A DNA stretch of 64,000 nucleotides. Source: Ferruginibacter albus (lineage in GTDB: Bacteria > Bacteroidota > Bacteroidia > Chitinophagales > Chitinophagaceae). Positions 43,016 to 52,329 of the stretch are shown one piece after another; positions within the stretch are counted from its first letter, which is position 1; the number at the start of each line of letters is the position of its first letter. The translations under genes and the position numbers were made by a program. Under the pieces are notes generated by a model. That model worked only from the letters and a program-made list of their open reading frames with translations, did not search any database and was not told where the DNA came from. The DNA lies in the NCBI RefSeq assembly GCF_020042285.1, contig NZ_CP083388.1, positions 1,700,001 through 1,764,000 on the forward strand, read 5' to 3'.

Positions 43016-45370
43016 ATGAAACTTTTTATTTCCATTCTTTTATTGGCATTGTCGCTTAATTTATCTGCGCAAAAAAGATATACCATCAGCGGTTATGTAA
43101 AAGATTCTGTTAATGGTGAAACCCTGATCGGTGCCAGTATTTCAATTGATGGTAAAACAAAAGGAGTTACAACCAACCAGTATGGTTTCTATTCAATTAC
43201 ACTCGTTGAAGGCACTTATCAAGTAAGCTGTTCGTTTATTGGCTACCAGGTGCAGGTATTTACTATTGAGTTAACAAGTGATAAAAACATCAGTTTCGAT
43301 TTGGTTCCTGCTGTTGCCTTATCACAGGAGGTAATAGTGTCTGCAAAAAAGAGAAATGAAAATGTACGCAACGCACAAATGGGAAAATTTACTTTGCCGA
43401 TCGAACAAATAAAATCCATTCCTGCATTTTTAGGCGAGGTAGATCTGTTAAAGACCGTTCAATTGCTGCCGGGTGTGCGCAATGCAGGCGAGGGGAGTGC
43501 GGGGATTTATGTTCGTGGCGGCGGGCCTGATCAAAACCTGATCATGCTCGATGATGCACCTGTTTATAATACAGGGCACCTGTTTGGTTTCTTTTCGATC
43601 TTTAATTCAGATGCTATAAAAAATGTTTCTTTAATTAAAGGCGGAATGCCTGCTCAATATGGAGGGCGTTTATCAAGCGTATTGGATATTTCAATGAAAG
43701 AAGGCAATGATAAACAATTCCAGGTGGAAGGCGGCATTGGTTTGATCGCTTCACGTATTTCGATACAGGGTCCTATTAAGAAAAACAAATCATCGTTTAT
43801 AATATCAGGACGACGAACTTATATTGATATGCTGGCAAAACCTTTTGTAAAAAAATCAAGCCAGTTCTATGGTTCGGGTTATTACTTCTATGATCTGAAT
43901 GCAAAACTCAATTACCGTTTTTCCGATAAAGACCGGTTGTACTTAAGTGGTTATTTTGGTAGGGATGTTTTTGATTTTGTAAATGGTGAGCAAAGTTTGA
44001 ATGTACATATCCCCTGGGGCAATGCAACCGGTACATTGCGTTGGAACCATGTGTACAATAATCGCCTGTTTGGCAACACTACTGCGGTTTACAACGATTA
44101 TAATTTCACATTTGATGCTGCTCAAAATAATTTCGCCGTAAAATTATCTTCCGGTATTCGTGACTGGAGCTTAAAAGAAGATTTTGATTTTTATCCTTTT
44201 TCCAATCATAAAATAAAATTCGGAGGCATTTATACATATCACCGTTTTCAGCCTTCTGTAGTAAGCGGTAAACAGGATTCAGTAGTATTTAATCCGCAAA
44301 CAGCGCAAATCAAATATGCGCATGAAGTAGGTTTATATATCCAGGACGATTGGACGGTTAGTGATAAATTAACTGTAAATGCAGGTATGCGTTACAGCTG
44401 GTTTGAACAGATCGGTCCGTATAAATTATATACAGACGATGCTAACGGTACACATATCGATAGTGTGGTTTATTCGGGTGGGCAGCCGGTAAAAGCTTAT
44501 GGCGGATTAGAGCCGCGGCTTACTGTAAAATATTCTTTGGATGAAGAGACTTCTATTAAAGGTTCTGTTACCCGTAATATGCAATACATACATTTGGTAA
44601 GTAATGCAGGCACTACTTTACCTACAGATCTATGGGTGCCGAGTACCTATAAAACAAAGCCGCAAATAAGCTGGTTGTATGCCGCAGGGCTCTTCAAGAA
44701 TTTCAAAGAGGATACCTACGAAACTTCGATAGAGTTTTATTATAAGGACATGCAAAATCAAATTGAATATGCAGAAGGATATGCTCCCAATTCATTAGCT
44801 GATAATGAAAACTCTTTTACGTTTGGTAAAGGATGGAGTTACGGATCAGAACTGTTCATCAATAAAACAAAAGGAAGATTGACCGGCTGGCTGGGTTATA
44901 CATTGAGCTGGACATGGCGACAATTCCCCGGATTAAATTCAGGAGAAAAATATCCTGCGAAATATGACAGGAGAAATGATCTGAGTGTTGTTGCGATGTA
45001 TAAGTTGAATAATAAATGGAAGCTTTCTGCTACGTTTATTTACGGGACCGGCAATGCGGCTACCTTACCTGAACGTTTTTATATTTTTAATGGGGTATTA
45101 TCGCAGGAATACAGTTCTATCAATCAATATCGTTTGCCGGCTTATCACCGTATGGATGTTGCTGCAATTTATTCTTCTCCAAAGAATGAACATCGTAAGC
45201 TTAAAACAGAATGGGTGTTCAGTATTTATAATGTGTACAGTCGTCAAAATCCTTACTTTATTTATTTTGATCAATCAGGAAGCGCTTTGGATGGTTCGTT
45301 AAAAGTACAGGCAAAGCAAGTAAGCATATTCCCTATTATTCCTGCTGTTACATGGAATTTTAAATTCTAA
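43016..45370 (+). CDS. TonB-dependent outer-membrane receptor
   Basis: 784 residues. Signal peptide 1-19, then a carboxypeptidase-regulatory-like Ig domain (about 20-100, ISGYVKDSVNGETLIGASI), the plug (about 120-225, VDLLKTVQLLPGVRNAGEG, IYVRGGGPDQNLIMLDDAPVYN, GGMPAQYGGRLSSVLDISMKEGN) and a 22-strand barrel to the C-terminus, which ends in Phe. It imports a TonB-energised ligand. No SusD partner is present, which argues against a polysaccharide locus. The DUF3347 neighbour points weakly to metal. Confidence 0.93.
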   Translation: MKLFISILLLALSLNLSAQKRYTISGYVKDSVNGETLIGASISIDGKTKGVTTNQYGFYSITLVEGTYQVSCSFIGYQVQVFTIELTSDKNISFDLVPAVALSQEVIVSAKKRNENVRNAQMGKFTLPIEQIKSIPAFLGEVDLLKTVQLLPGVRNAGEGSAGIYVRGGGPDQNLIMLDDAPVYNTGHLFGFFSIFNSDAIKNVSLIKGGMPAQYGGRLSSVLDISMKEGNDKQFQVEGGIGLIASRISIQGPIKKNKSSFIISGRRTYIDMLAKPFVKKSSQFYGSGYYFYDLNAKLNYRFSDKDRLYLSGYFGRDVFDFVNGEQSLNVHIPWGNATGTLRWNHVYNNRLFGNTTAVYNDYNFTFDAAQNNFAVKLSSGIRDWSLKEDFDFYPFSNHKIKFGGIYTYHRFQPSVVSGKQDSVVFNPQTAQIKYAHEVGLYIQDDWTVSDKLTVNAGMRYSWFEQIGPYKLYTDDANGTHIDSVVYSGGQPVKAYGGLEPRLTVKYSLDEETSIKGSVTRNMQYIHLVSNAGTTLPTDLWVPSTYKTKPQISWLYAAGLFKNFKEDTYETSIEFYYKDMQNQIEYAEGYAPNSLADNENSFTFGKGWSYGSELFINKTKGRLTGWLGYTLSWTWRQFPGLNSGEKYPAKYDRRNDLSVVAMYKLNNKWKLSATFIYGTGNAATLPERFYIFNGVLSQEYSSINQYRLPAYHRMDVAAIYSSPKNEHRKLKTEWVFSIYNVYSRQNPYFIYFDQSGSALDGSLKVQAKQVSIFPIIPAVTWNFKF

Positions 45371-45434
45371 AATGGTTAGTTATTTGTTAATGGGCCAGCG
45401 TTCTCTTTAACATCTAAATTGCATACCTACCTTT

Positions 45435-45442
45435 TATTTTTG
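45435..45442 (+). promoter_or_regulatory. -7 promoter element (TATTTTTG) of the LytS-type kinase
   Basis: Exact TAnnTTTG match 16 bases before the ATG at 45459, suggesting separate transcription from the TonB receptor and a very short leader. Confidence 0.5.
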
Positions 45443-45458
45443 TTCCTAAATTCAGTGG

Positions 45459-46535
45459 ATGCAGGAACAGATACCTTTTAAAAAATTATTTCGCACAGCT
45501 TTAATAACGGCACCTCTATTTGGATTGTTTGGCGCCACCCCTGTGATGATATTCGATATAGAATTCAGGCACATTCCTTTTGCATTTGTTGCCACCACTT
45601 TGATCACACTTTTTTTATGGGGCTTGAATATTTTTTTATTATGGTTAAGCAAACGCTTTCCCTCATTTAAAACAGATTGGATACGGTATGCTGTAAGTTT
45701 TGTTTGTTGTGGCTTGCTGATCTTTTTTACGTTTGATATTTTAATGCCAAGACCTTTATTCCCGTTGGCTCCTAATCCTCACTGGCCGCCACCTCCCGGT
45801 GATGGCTTCAAAAGGCATCGTTTCGGGTTGCATTTCATTCAGCCGCAATCCATCAATATTATTATCATGATCATTATTGAAATGATATTATTGAAGGATA
45901 AAAAAGCACAGATAGAAAAAGAGAATTATCAGCTTAAAGTAAATAACCTGGAAGCAAAGCATGATTTTTTAAAACAACAGCTGCACCCTCATTTTTTATT
46001 TAATTCATTGAATACATTAAAGTCGTTGATCAGCCGTTCGCCGCAACAGGCTGAAGAATATCTTATCAAGTTGGCAAGATTGCTTCGCTTCTCAACGGAT
46101 ACGCACAATCAAACTTTAATATCGTTAAAAGAAGAATTGCAAATATGTTACGACTATCTCACTATGCAACAGGTGCGTTTTGGAGAGGCATTACATTTTA
46201 GCATAAGCGTTCCTGATAGTCAACAGGAAAAAGGAAAGGTGCCGGTATTTTCTGTTTTATTGTTAGTAGAAAATGCAGTTAAGCATAATATATTCACTAT
46301 TGCACAGCCTTTGAATATTGCAATAACCGGTGATGAAGGTAATGCTAAAGTTTTTGTGATCAATAATCTGCAGGCAAAAAATATTGAAGAAGAAAAAGGA
46401 ATTGGGCTTGCTAATTTGGCTGAACGATACCATTTACTGGGAGAAAATGATGGCGTACGAGTTGATAAAACACCTAATGAATTTATAGTAATGATAAAAA
46501 CTTTTTATTATGAAGATAGCTATAATAGAGGATGA
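45459..46535 (+). CDS. LytS-type sensor histidine kinase
   Basis: 358 residues. About four TM helices lie in residues 15-145, with a Pro-rich loop (LAPNPHWPPPPGDGF) between the third and fourth. A short coiled coil leads to the His_kinase region with His178 in LHPHFLFNSLNTLKSL. The HATPase part shows VENAVKHNI and GIGLANLAERY. It is expected to phosphorylate the LytTR regulator, whose gene overlaps its end by 26 bases. The signal is probably sensed in the membrane, since there is no large extracellular domain. Confidence 0.92.
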   Translation: MQEQIPFKKLFRTALITAPLFGLFGATPVMIFDIEFRHIPFAFVATTLITLFLWGLNIFLLWLSKRFPSFKTDWIRYAVSFVCCGLLIFFTFDILMPRPLFPLAPNPHWPPPPGDGFKRHRFGLHFIQPQSINIIIMIIIEMILLKDKKAQIEKENYQLKVNNLEAKHDFLKQQLHPHFLFNSLNTLKSLISRSPQQAEEYLIKLARLLRFSTDTHNQTLISLKEELQICYDYLTMQQVRFGEALHFSISVPDSQQEKGKVPVFSVLLLVENAVKHNIFTIAQPLNIAITGDEGNAKVFVINNLQAKNIEEEKGIGLANLAERYHLLGENDGVRVDKTPNEFIVMIKTFYYEDSYNRG

Positions 46536-47271
46536 GCTTATAATGGCAGAAGACCTGATGCTGGTGTTGAAGGATGCCAATAAAGAAGTTGATGTTGTAA
46601 AAATATTGTCTTCTGTTACGGAGGCAGTACATTTTTTTAGAAATAATCCTTTGCCCGACCTGATATATAGTGATATACAGTTAGGTGATGGATATAGTTT
46701 TGACATATTTAAACAAGTACAGATAAATGTGCCGGTGGTATTTTGTACGGCATATAACGAGTATGCATTGCAAGGATTCAAGAATAATGGCATTGATTAT
46801 ATTCTCAAGCCTTTCGATAGTCAAGTGGTAAAAGATTCGCTTAATAAATATTTTCGGCTGCGCAATAATTTTGATGAACAAAAAAATAAACAGCAGGTCT
46901 ATTTTGAAATGAATCAGCAGAGGCCGAAAAGCAATGCCGTTTTGATCAATTGGAAAGACAAGATCATTCCTGTTAAAATAAAAGAAATTGCATTGCTGGG
47001 TATAGAGCAGAAATCATCTTATGCTGTTACGTTCGATAATAAGCGATATGCCATTGCACATACGTTGGAAGAGATGGAGAATATATGCGGAGAAGATTTT
47101 TACAGGGCAAACCGGCAATATTTAATTAACAAGGAAGCCGTAGTAGAGGCGGAGCAATACTTTGCAAGAAAGCTGTCGATTAAACTAAAGATCAACGCAC
47201 ATGAAGATATTGTAGTAAGTAAAAATAAAGTGCCCGATTTTTTAGAGTGGTTAAAAGGAGGGTATTATTAA
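46510..47271 (+). CDS. LytTR-family response regulator
   Basis: 253 residues. The receiver has the acidic pair in IIEDE, phospho-acceptor Asp55 (LIYSDIQLGDG) and Lys in YILKPFD. The LytTR DNA-binding domain covers about 145-250 (KDKIIPVKIKEIALLGIEQKSS, EDFYRANRQYLINKEAV). It is the partner of the kinase encoded just upstream (26-base overlap). It is convergent with the 47276 gene, with a gap of only 4 bases. Confidence 0.93.
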   Translation: MKIAIIEDELIMAEDLMLVLKDANKEVDVVKILSSVTEAVHFFRNNPLPDLIYSDIQLGDGYSFDIFKQVQINVPVVFCTAYNEYALQGFKNNGIDYILKPFDSQVVKDSLNKYFRLRNNFDEQKNKQQVYFEMNQQRPKSNAVLINWKDKIIPVKIKEIALLGIEQKSSYAVTFDNKRYAIAHTLEEMENICGEDFYRANRQYLINKEAVVEAEQYFARKLSIKLKINAHEDIVVSKNKVPDFLEWLKGGYY

Positions 47272-47275
47272 GGGC

Positions 47276-47635
47276 TTATTGCTCTCTGTACCAATAAGTG
47301 TCAACATTCTCAAACACTAAGCGCTTTAACCTAAGCTTCAATTTATTTCCTTCCTCGGTAATGATCACAGGGCGAGAATTGTTTCTGTCGACAGTATAAA
47401 TTATCCCTTCGTATCTTTTTTTCTTTTTATTGTAGGTAACGTTGTCTAATATAACGCTGTGCTCATGATCGTCCTTTCTATTGCTTTTTTCAAGTAAAGC
47501 CTGGTAAGCCCCTTCTTTTTCTTCTATTTTATAAATACGGCTTTTGTCTTCGGAGCGCCATCTGCCATTGATGCTTTGAGCGCCGGCTATCTTTGTTAGA
47601 ATGATACAAGCGAAAAGTATAAGCAATTGTTTCAT
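47276..47635 (-). CDS. DUF2147-like small exported protein
   Basis: 119 residues with a signal peptide (MKQLLILFACIILTKIAGAQ). The mature part starts SINGRWRSEDKSRIYKIEEKEGAYQALLEKS and contains RYEGIIYTVDRNNSRPVIITEEGNKLKLRL and WYREQ, the pattern of DUF2147 lipocalin-like proteins (GxW...G...i...y). It lies 10 bases after the outer-membrane protein gene and is probably in the same transcript. Function unknown. Confidence 0.75.
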   Translation of the reverse strand: MKQLLILFACIILTKIAGAQSINGRWRSEDKSRIYKIEEKEGAYQALLEKSNRKDDHEHSVILDNVTYNKKKKRYEGIIYTVDRNNSRPVIITEEGNKLKLRLKRLVFENVDTYWYREQ

Positions 47636-47645
47636 ATAGATACTC

Positions 47646-48929
47646 TTAATTAAAACGTCCTAGTTTTTTGGTTCCATACCAAAGGTCTTTTATCGAAATG
47701 CCGAATAAGATATTCGTATAATTTTCTTTTATCTGCATTTTAGTAAGGTCTCCTTTAACTCCGCTTTCAACACCGCCATATACTACCATATTCTTTGATA
47801 AATTAATGCCGCCACCCAATGATACTGCATAGTCTTTTATATAATTCCCACTTAACAATATATAACTGTTCTCTGCAGAAAAGCCTCCTGCAACAAAATA
47901 TTTTTCGTATTCATAATAAGCAGTTTTTACTTTTTTTGAATATTCAATGCCGGCAGAAAGGCGTAGGGTAGAAGTGGTGGAGGAATTTACATAATCAACC
48001 TGTTGATGCGGCCATTTAGTATAGTTTGCATCAACAGAAAAGATCCATTTGTTATTACTTATGCCTGCATATCCAAATCCAATACTGGACGGCATTTGAA
48101 AAGGAGAGCTTTTAGTAATGCTCTGATTAATGAAGGTAGAAGCCGATACATTACTATCTACGTATTCAGAAGTGGTTTGTCCGCTTAATTTAGTGCTGAC
48201 AGAACCTGTTAATCCAAATTGATGTTGCCACTTTTTATCTGCAGCTGTATAATATTGTAAGCCTACTAAAACATTTGCTCCGTATAAAAAATCGATATCT
48301 GTTCTGCTTAAATTTATAGGTAATGCTATGCTTGAATAGCTGGTGGTATTTTGCAATGACCCAAAAAGGTAAGAAGCTGTTATGCCTATAGAAAGATTTT
48401 TAAATAATTCTCTTCCGGCTGAAAAATAGACCTGGTTAATTCCGCCGCTTCCATCAACAGCTTTGGTATAAGTACTATAGCCGTCCAATATTGCTTGTGT
48501 AGCTTCGTATTTGTAATTAACGGAGCTGTATGGTTTTAAACCAAATGCAATACCTGTTTTTTTACCGGCTTTAAAAGAAAAGCTTATGCGCTTTACTGCA
48601 AAATCTTTTGAGGCGGCAGTAGAAGTATCAGCTGAAGGCATTTGAAAATCGCTTACTCTTCCCCGCATGCCTATATCAAAGTTTACCAGCTTGTAAGTTA
48701 ATGCTGTTAATGAAGCCGGGTTTGAAAAATTATAAGAGCCAACTGCCCTGCGTGCATTGGCTGTGCTTCCATCAAAAAAATATCTTCCGTAATCTTTTGT
48801 ATCTATATCACCAATGCCTAATATAGAATAAGGAGAAGTAACATTTTGTGCATTCAGTTTTGTTGCTGAAGTAATTACTATCAGCGTGCAAAACAACAGG
48901 CGGTATATATGTTTATATTGCCAGATCAT
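47646..48929 (-). CDS. Outer-membrane beta-barrel protein (FadL/OmpP1-like)
   Basis: 427 residues, signal peptide ending in TKLNAQ. The N-terminus of the mature protein, NVTSPYSILGIGDIDTKDYGRYFFDG, and the run SVGSYNFSNPASLTALTYKLVNFDIGMRGR-like strands with repeated amphipathic beta-strands (FSFKAGKKTGIAFGLKPYSS, SIGITASYLFGSLQN, VYGGVESGVKGD) suggest a barrel related to the OmpP1/FadL/TodX transporters of Bacteroidota. Its start overlaps the DUF4270 stop by 4 bases (ATGA), so the two are translationally coupled. Confidence 0.78.
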   Translation of the reverse strand: MIWQYKHIYRLLFCTLIVITSATKLNAQNVTSPYSILGIGDIDTKDYGRYFFDGSTANARRAVGSYNFSNPASLTALTYKLVNFDIGMRGRVSDFQMPSADTSTAASKDFAVKRISFSFKAGKKTGIAFGLKPYSSVNYKYEATQAILDGYSTYTKAVDGSGGINQVYFSAGRELFKNLSIGITASYLFGSLQNTTSYSSIALPINLSRTDIDFLYGANVLVGLQYYTAADKKWQHQFGLTGSVSTKLSGQTTSEYVDSNVSASTFINQSITKSSPFQMPSSIGFGYAGISNNKWIFSVDANYTKWPHQQVDYVNSSTTSTLRLSAGIEYSKKVKTAYYEYEKYFVAGGFSAENSYILLSGNYIKDYAVSLGGGINLSKNMVVYGGVESGVKGDLTKMQIKENYTNILFGISIKDLWYGTKKLGRFN

Positions 48930-50254
48930 AATCCTAATACATAGAGTTTTAGTTGAATGCCTTTAGAGGTAGAAGCATCGTTTATAACAAGCCTGCTAAA
49001 GCTTTGATCGCCAAGGTTTGTAGCTGATGTTGTTAATAGTAGGCCGCTGGGGGCTGCCTGTCCTGTTGTTAAAATGCTATTGACAAAATCGGTAACATCA
49101 TACGTATAAGCAGTGTTTATTCCGTACAATTCATCAATAGATAAATTGCCTGTTTGTAATTCTCCGCCTAAAGTAACAGAGCTTACAATATTATTATTGA
49201 TATCAGTGCCATATAGATTTAACGATTGCGGTAACTGGTAAGGATAACTGAATGTGCCCGGTGTAGGCTGTATCACCAGTTTTGCGCTAGCTGCTTTTAC
49301 ATATGGATGCAATTCTTTTAAGCTAAGCAGATCGGGCATGTTTATTTTTATATAGCACCCTGTTGAGCTATTCAAATAAGCTTTATTATCCGTAAGCGTA
49401 CTGCTTATTAATTGTTTTTTATTAGGAATCAAGGATTCTAAAGCCGTATTGGTCCTGTTTGTTGCTATGTGATTGAACTGTTTAGCCGTTATAAAAGGGA
49501 AGTCAATAGATTCGGCCACTGTTGTTAATCCACGTTGCTCATAATGCAGGCGCATGATAACAGAATCATCGGCAGAGTTGAATCCAAAAAGATCATTGGT
49601 TGTTGTACTGTCAACATCAAAATACAATCCTTTAAAATATTGTCTGAAAAAATCCTGTGATGTTATTTCTACAGCACCTGTTTGCAATTTATTGAACAGT
49701 TCCTGTCCTAATGGATCGGATAAACGTATGCTAAGAAGATTGCCATTATGTGGCGTTACTTTAATACTCTTACTACCAAGTAGATCGCCATATGTAAAAC
49801 TGCTTGTATTATAATAATTGTTATCGCTTACCGTAGCTTTTTGGATGGGGCTCGTTACCCGGTATATATTCAAATTAAAGTTGGATAATGTATCTCCATA
49901 ATAAATACCATTTGGTTTTATTAATATTTCCAACGAGTCATATGTTATGCCGGTTACATCTTTTAGTGAGTTTATAGCAGGCGCCTCTACTTCAGCATAA
50001 GAACCGGCATGTATAGTGCCAAAAACAGGATCATTATTGAAGCCTACTAAAAAAGTATTGGTACCCGAAGTTAAAAATGAATCTACCTGGTAAGTAGATA
50101 GCGTAACAGTATAGTTTTCAAAATAAGACAGGTTTGGATCGTTTTGCTGATTTTGATTGCCAAAGGTTACATCTACTTTATCACACGATAATAAACTATT
50201 ACCGACAGTAAATAAAAGCAGACCATAAAAAATATATCGAAAAGAAAATTTCAT
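48926..50254 (-). CDS. DUF4270 lipoprotein
   Basis: 442 residues with a lipoprotein signal (FYGLLLFTVGNSLLSC). The DUF4270 signature is clear: YFENYTVTLSTYQVDSFLTSGTNTFLVGFNNDPVFGTIHAGSYAEVE near the N-terminus, with FNLNIYRVTSPI and SLKELHPYVKAASAKLVIQP further on. It is a surface or periplasmic beta-rich protein of unknown function, confined to Bacteroidota. Coupled to the downstream barrel gene and preceded by the Kelch lipoprotein gene. Confidence 0.87.
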   Translation of the reverse strand: MKFSFRYIFYGLLLFTVGNSLLSCDKVDVTFGNQNQQNDPNLSYFENYTVTLSTYQVDSFLTSGTNTFLVGFNNDPVFGTIHAGSYAEVEAPAINSLKDVTGITYDSLEILIKPNGIYYGDTLSNFNLNIYRVTSPIQKATVSDNNYYNTSSFTYGDLLGSKSIKVTPHNGNLLSIRLSDPLGQELFNKLQTGAVEITSQDFFRQYFKGLYFDVDSTTTNDLFGFNSADDSVIMRLHYEQRGLTTVAESIDFPFITAKQFNHIATNRTNTALESLIPNKKQLISSTLTDNKAYLNSSTGCYIKINMPDLLSLKELHPYVKAASAKLVIQPTPGTFSYPYQLPQSLNLYGTDINNNIVSSVTLGGELQTGNLSIDELYGINTAYTYDVTDFVNSILTTGQAAPSGLLLTTSATNLGDQSFSRLVINDASTSKGIQLKLYVLGL

Positions 50255-50353
50255 GTTCTTTTGCAGGCATTTAGTGAAAGGAAGCGGTTACATGAAATGT
50301 TATCCGCTCCCTTTACAATTACCACTTAACAAATAGTGGCAACATATTTTTAA

Positions 50354-51403
50354 TTAGTTGTCGTCGCTATTTTGTGTTTCTGCAGGATAGAATTCCCATA
50401 GGTCATCAAAGTAATTGCTGCTGTTAGCGCCTGTGGCGATATAGCCATGATTATTTACAGTAAATCCAACAGCGCCTTGTCTTGCCGTTCCTTCAAAAGA
50501 TGTTTTTGCAAACCAATAATCTGTTTTAATATCATAAGCCCAGGTAGTACCGATTATGCCGTTATAGTTTCCACCTACTAAATAAGCAGTATCGTTCATT
50601 ACAAAAACAGAAGCATTGCTACGGGTAATGTTGGCGCCATAAGAATCATCAAAAGTGCTGTCTGCATCATCTACAGCAGTAGTGATCTTTCTTTTTTGTA
50701 TCCAGCTATCGTTGGCTGCATCATAAGCCCACATATCGTTCAGGTATGTTCCGTTATTAATTCCGGAAACAACATAAGGAATATTATTATCAACAAAAGC
50801 CACTGCCTGGCTGCGTTTATCGCCTGCTAAGCTGGCGCTTTGTGTCCAGGTATCCGAATTGGGATCATATTTGTAAAAATCTTTTCTATAGGTGCCGGTG
50901 CTGTCAAAGCCGGTACCGATGTATCCATTATTGTTTACAGAAAAAGCCACTGCATCATATCTTGCCGTGCTAGGGAAATCCGCCTTTTTAGTCCATGTAT
51001 CTGTAGCAGGATCATATTCGTAAAAATCTTTTAAGGGAACTGTGCCATTATATCCCGTTCCAAAATATCCTTTATCGCCAATTGAAAATCCAACAGCTGA
51101 ATTTCTCGCATCTCCCGGTAAGTTGCCTAGCTGTTTCCAGGTACCGGATGGCTCATCCAGTTTCCAGAAATCAGTTAAACGGTTATTGCCATCGTATCCC
51201 CCTCCTATATATAATACATTGTTTATTACAAATGAAAAAGCTTCCGTTCGTACAGAACCCTCAAATTCGGATCTTCTTGCCCAATTGCCGGCATTGGTTG
51301 TTGTATCGGTAGAAGTTTTATCGCAGGAAGAAAAAATGAAAATACTGAATACTAAAAGAGATGCTAAAAGAAAACGTTTTAATGATAACGGGTTACTCAT
51401 CAT
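50354..51403 (-). CDS. Kelch-repeat lipoprotein
   Basis: 349 residues from ATG 51403 (51400 is equally possible; the frame is open upstream to 51448 but the lipobox FIFSSC favours the shorter form). Six Kelch repeats follow, each with a GG/GY-x-GxxxLxDFWxxDxxxxxWxxL pattern: for example GGYDGNNRLTDFWKLDEPSGTWKQ-like units, GTGYNGTVPLKDFYEYDPATD, GSGINNGTYLNDMWAYDAAND-like and GANSSNYFDDLWEFYPAE. This makes a complete six-bladed beta-propeller anchored by lipid. It is probably co-transcribed with the DUF4270 gene (99-base gap). It likely binds a ligand or partner. Confidence 0.88.
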   Translation of the reverse strand: MMSNPLSLKRFLLASLLVFSIFIFSSCDKTSTDTTTNAGNWARRSEFEGSVRTEAFSFVINNVLYIGGGYDGNNRLTDFWKLDEPSGTWKQLGNLPGDARNSAVGFSIGDKGYFGTGYNGTVPLKDFYEYDPATDTWTKKADFPSTARYDAVAFSVNNNGYIGTGFDSTGTYRKDFYKYDPNSDTWTQSASLAGDKRSQAVAFVDNNIPYVVSGINNGTYLNDMWAYDAANDSWIQKRKITTAVDDADSTFDDSYGANITRSNASVFVMNDTAYLVGGNYNGIIGTTWAYDIKTDYWFAKTSFEGTARQGAVGFTVNNHGYIATGANSSNYFDDLWEFYPAETQNSDDN

Positions 51404-51671
51404 AGATGCTATTATTTGCAGTGTTTTAAAATGAGCTGCAAAATGCAATTAAAGCTTATGAAAAAATTGTTAATGCAGCTAAACGGGACATATCTATTGC
51501 CGAAGCGGACAATAACGGAGTTTAATATTGTGTCAAAATAAATAACCCGGAGATTATGGTGATTGTTTTCGTAGAGCGACGTTTATTGCCTTGAATAAGC
51601 TCTATACAAGAAAGCCTGATTTATTGGGTGCGAAATAAAAGAGGTCTTTACAAAATGTGCTTGATTTTTTA

Positions 51672-52316
51672 TCAGATCTTTCCCTCCAACTTCTCCCTTC
51701 TCCTTATTCTCCCAATATAAAACAAGCTAAAAATAAAAACAGGTATCTTAAAGAATAATAAAAAGAAAGCAAGCTTCGGCAATATAAAAGAGAATATCAA
51801 TGCTAATAATCCATTCAGCATATCAAGGTTGAACATTATCCTGAATTGTGTTCTTTCTTCCGGAGGTAATTTTTCTCTGTCAACAAAATCTTCTTTGGCA
51901 TCGGCATAATCCCAAATGGAATTTTGAAAGATCGATATTAAAAAGATATTCATGCTGTATAAAAAGATGGCAGGAGCATCGCCGAAATGCGTGCTCAGCA
52001 CACTTGTAGCAAAGGGGAGTGTAATAATAAAAAATACCCAGCCTATATTAAAATACATCGACTTGTCATCCATCTTTTTAATATAAGAATAGATATTATG
52101 ATGTATTCTCCAAAAGCCCGCAATATTGAAAAAGGATAAAAAGAAAGCAAGGTATTTTTTCCACGGCAACAACAGGTCGGCAAAAGTGAGATGGTGATGT
52201 TCGGGAACTTCCAGCTTTAGATCCAATGCCAATAAAGTAATGGCAATGGCAACAATAGCATCGCTGAAAAATAATACACGTTCAAAAGGAGTTTCTTTTT
52301 TATGTGCTTCTTTCAT
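51672..52316 (-). CDS. TMEM175/DUF1211-family membrane protein
   Basis: 214 residues with about six TM helices. The family hallmark RxxxFSDAxxAIxxTLL reads RVLFFSDAIVAIAITLLALDLKL in TM1. This family includes eukaryotic lysosomal TMEM175 and bacterial potassium-selective channels. As a single-repeat protein it would act as a tetramer. Whether it conducts K+ here is an inference. It ends a minus-strand run of small membrane genes. Confidence 0.86.
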   Translation of the reverse strand: MKEAHKKETPFERVLFFSDAIVAIAITLLALDLKLEVPEHHHLTFADLLLPWKKYLAFFLSFFNIAGFWRIHHNIYSYIKKMDDKSMYFNIGWVFFIITLPFATSVLSTHFGDAPAIFLYSMNIFLISIFQNSIWDYADAKEDFVDREKLPPEERTQFRIMFNLDMLNGLLALIFSFILPKLAFFLLFFKIPVFIFSLFYIGRIRRREKLEGKI

Positions 52317-52329
52317 AAATACAAAATTA

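Noticed and set aside
43016..45370. Polysaccharide utilisation locus
   Set aside because: The TonB-dependent receptor has no SusD-like lipoprotein, glycoside hydrolase or sugar-specific regulator beside it.
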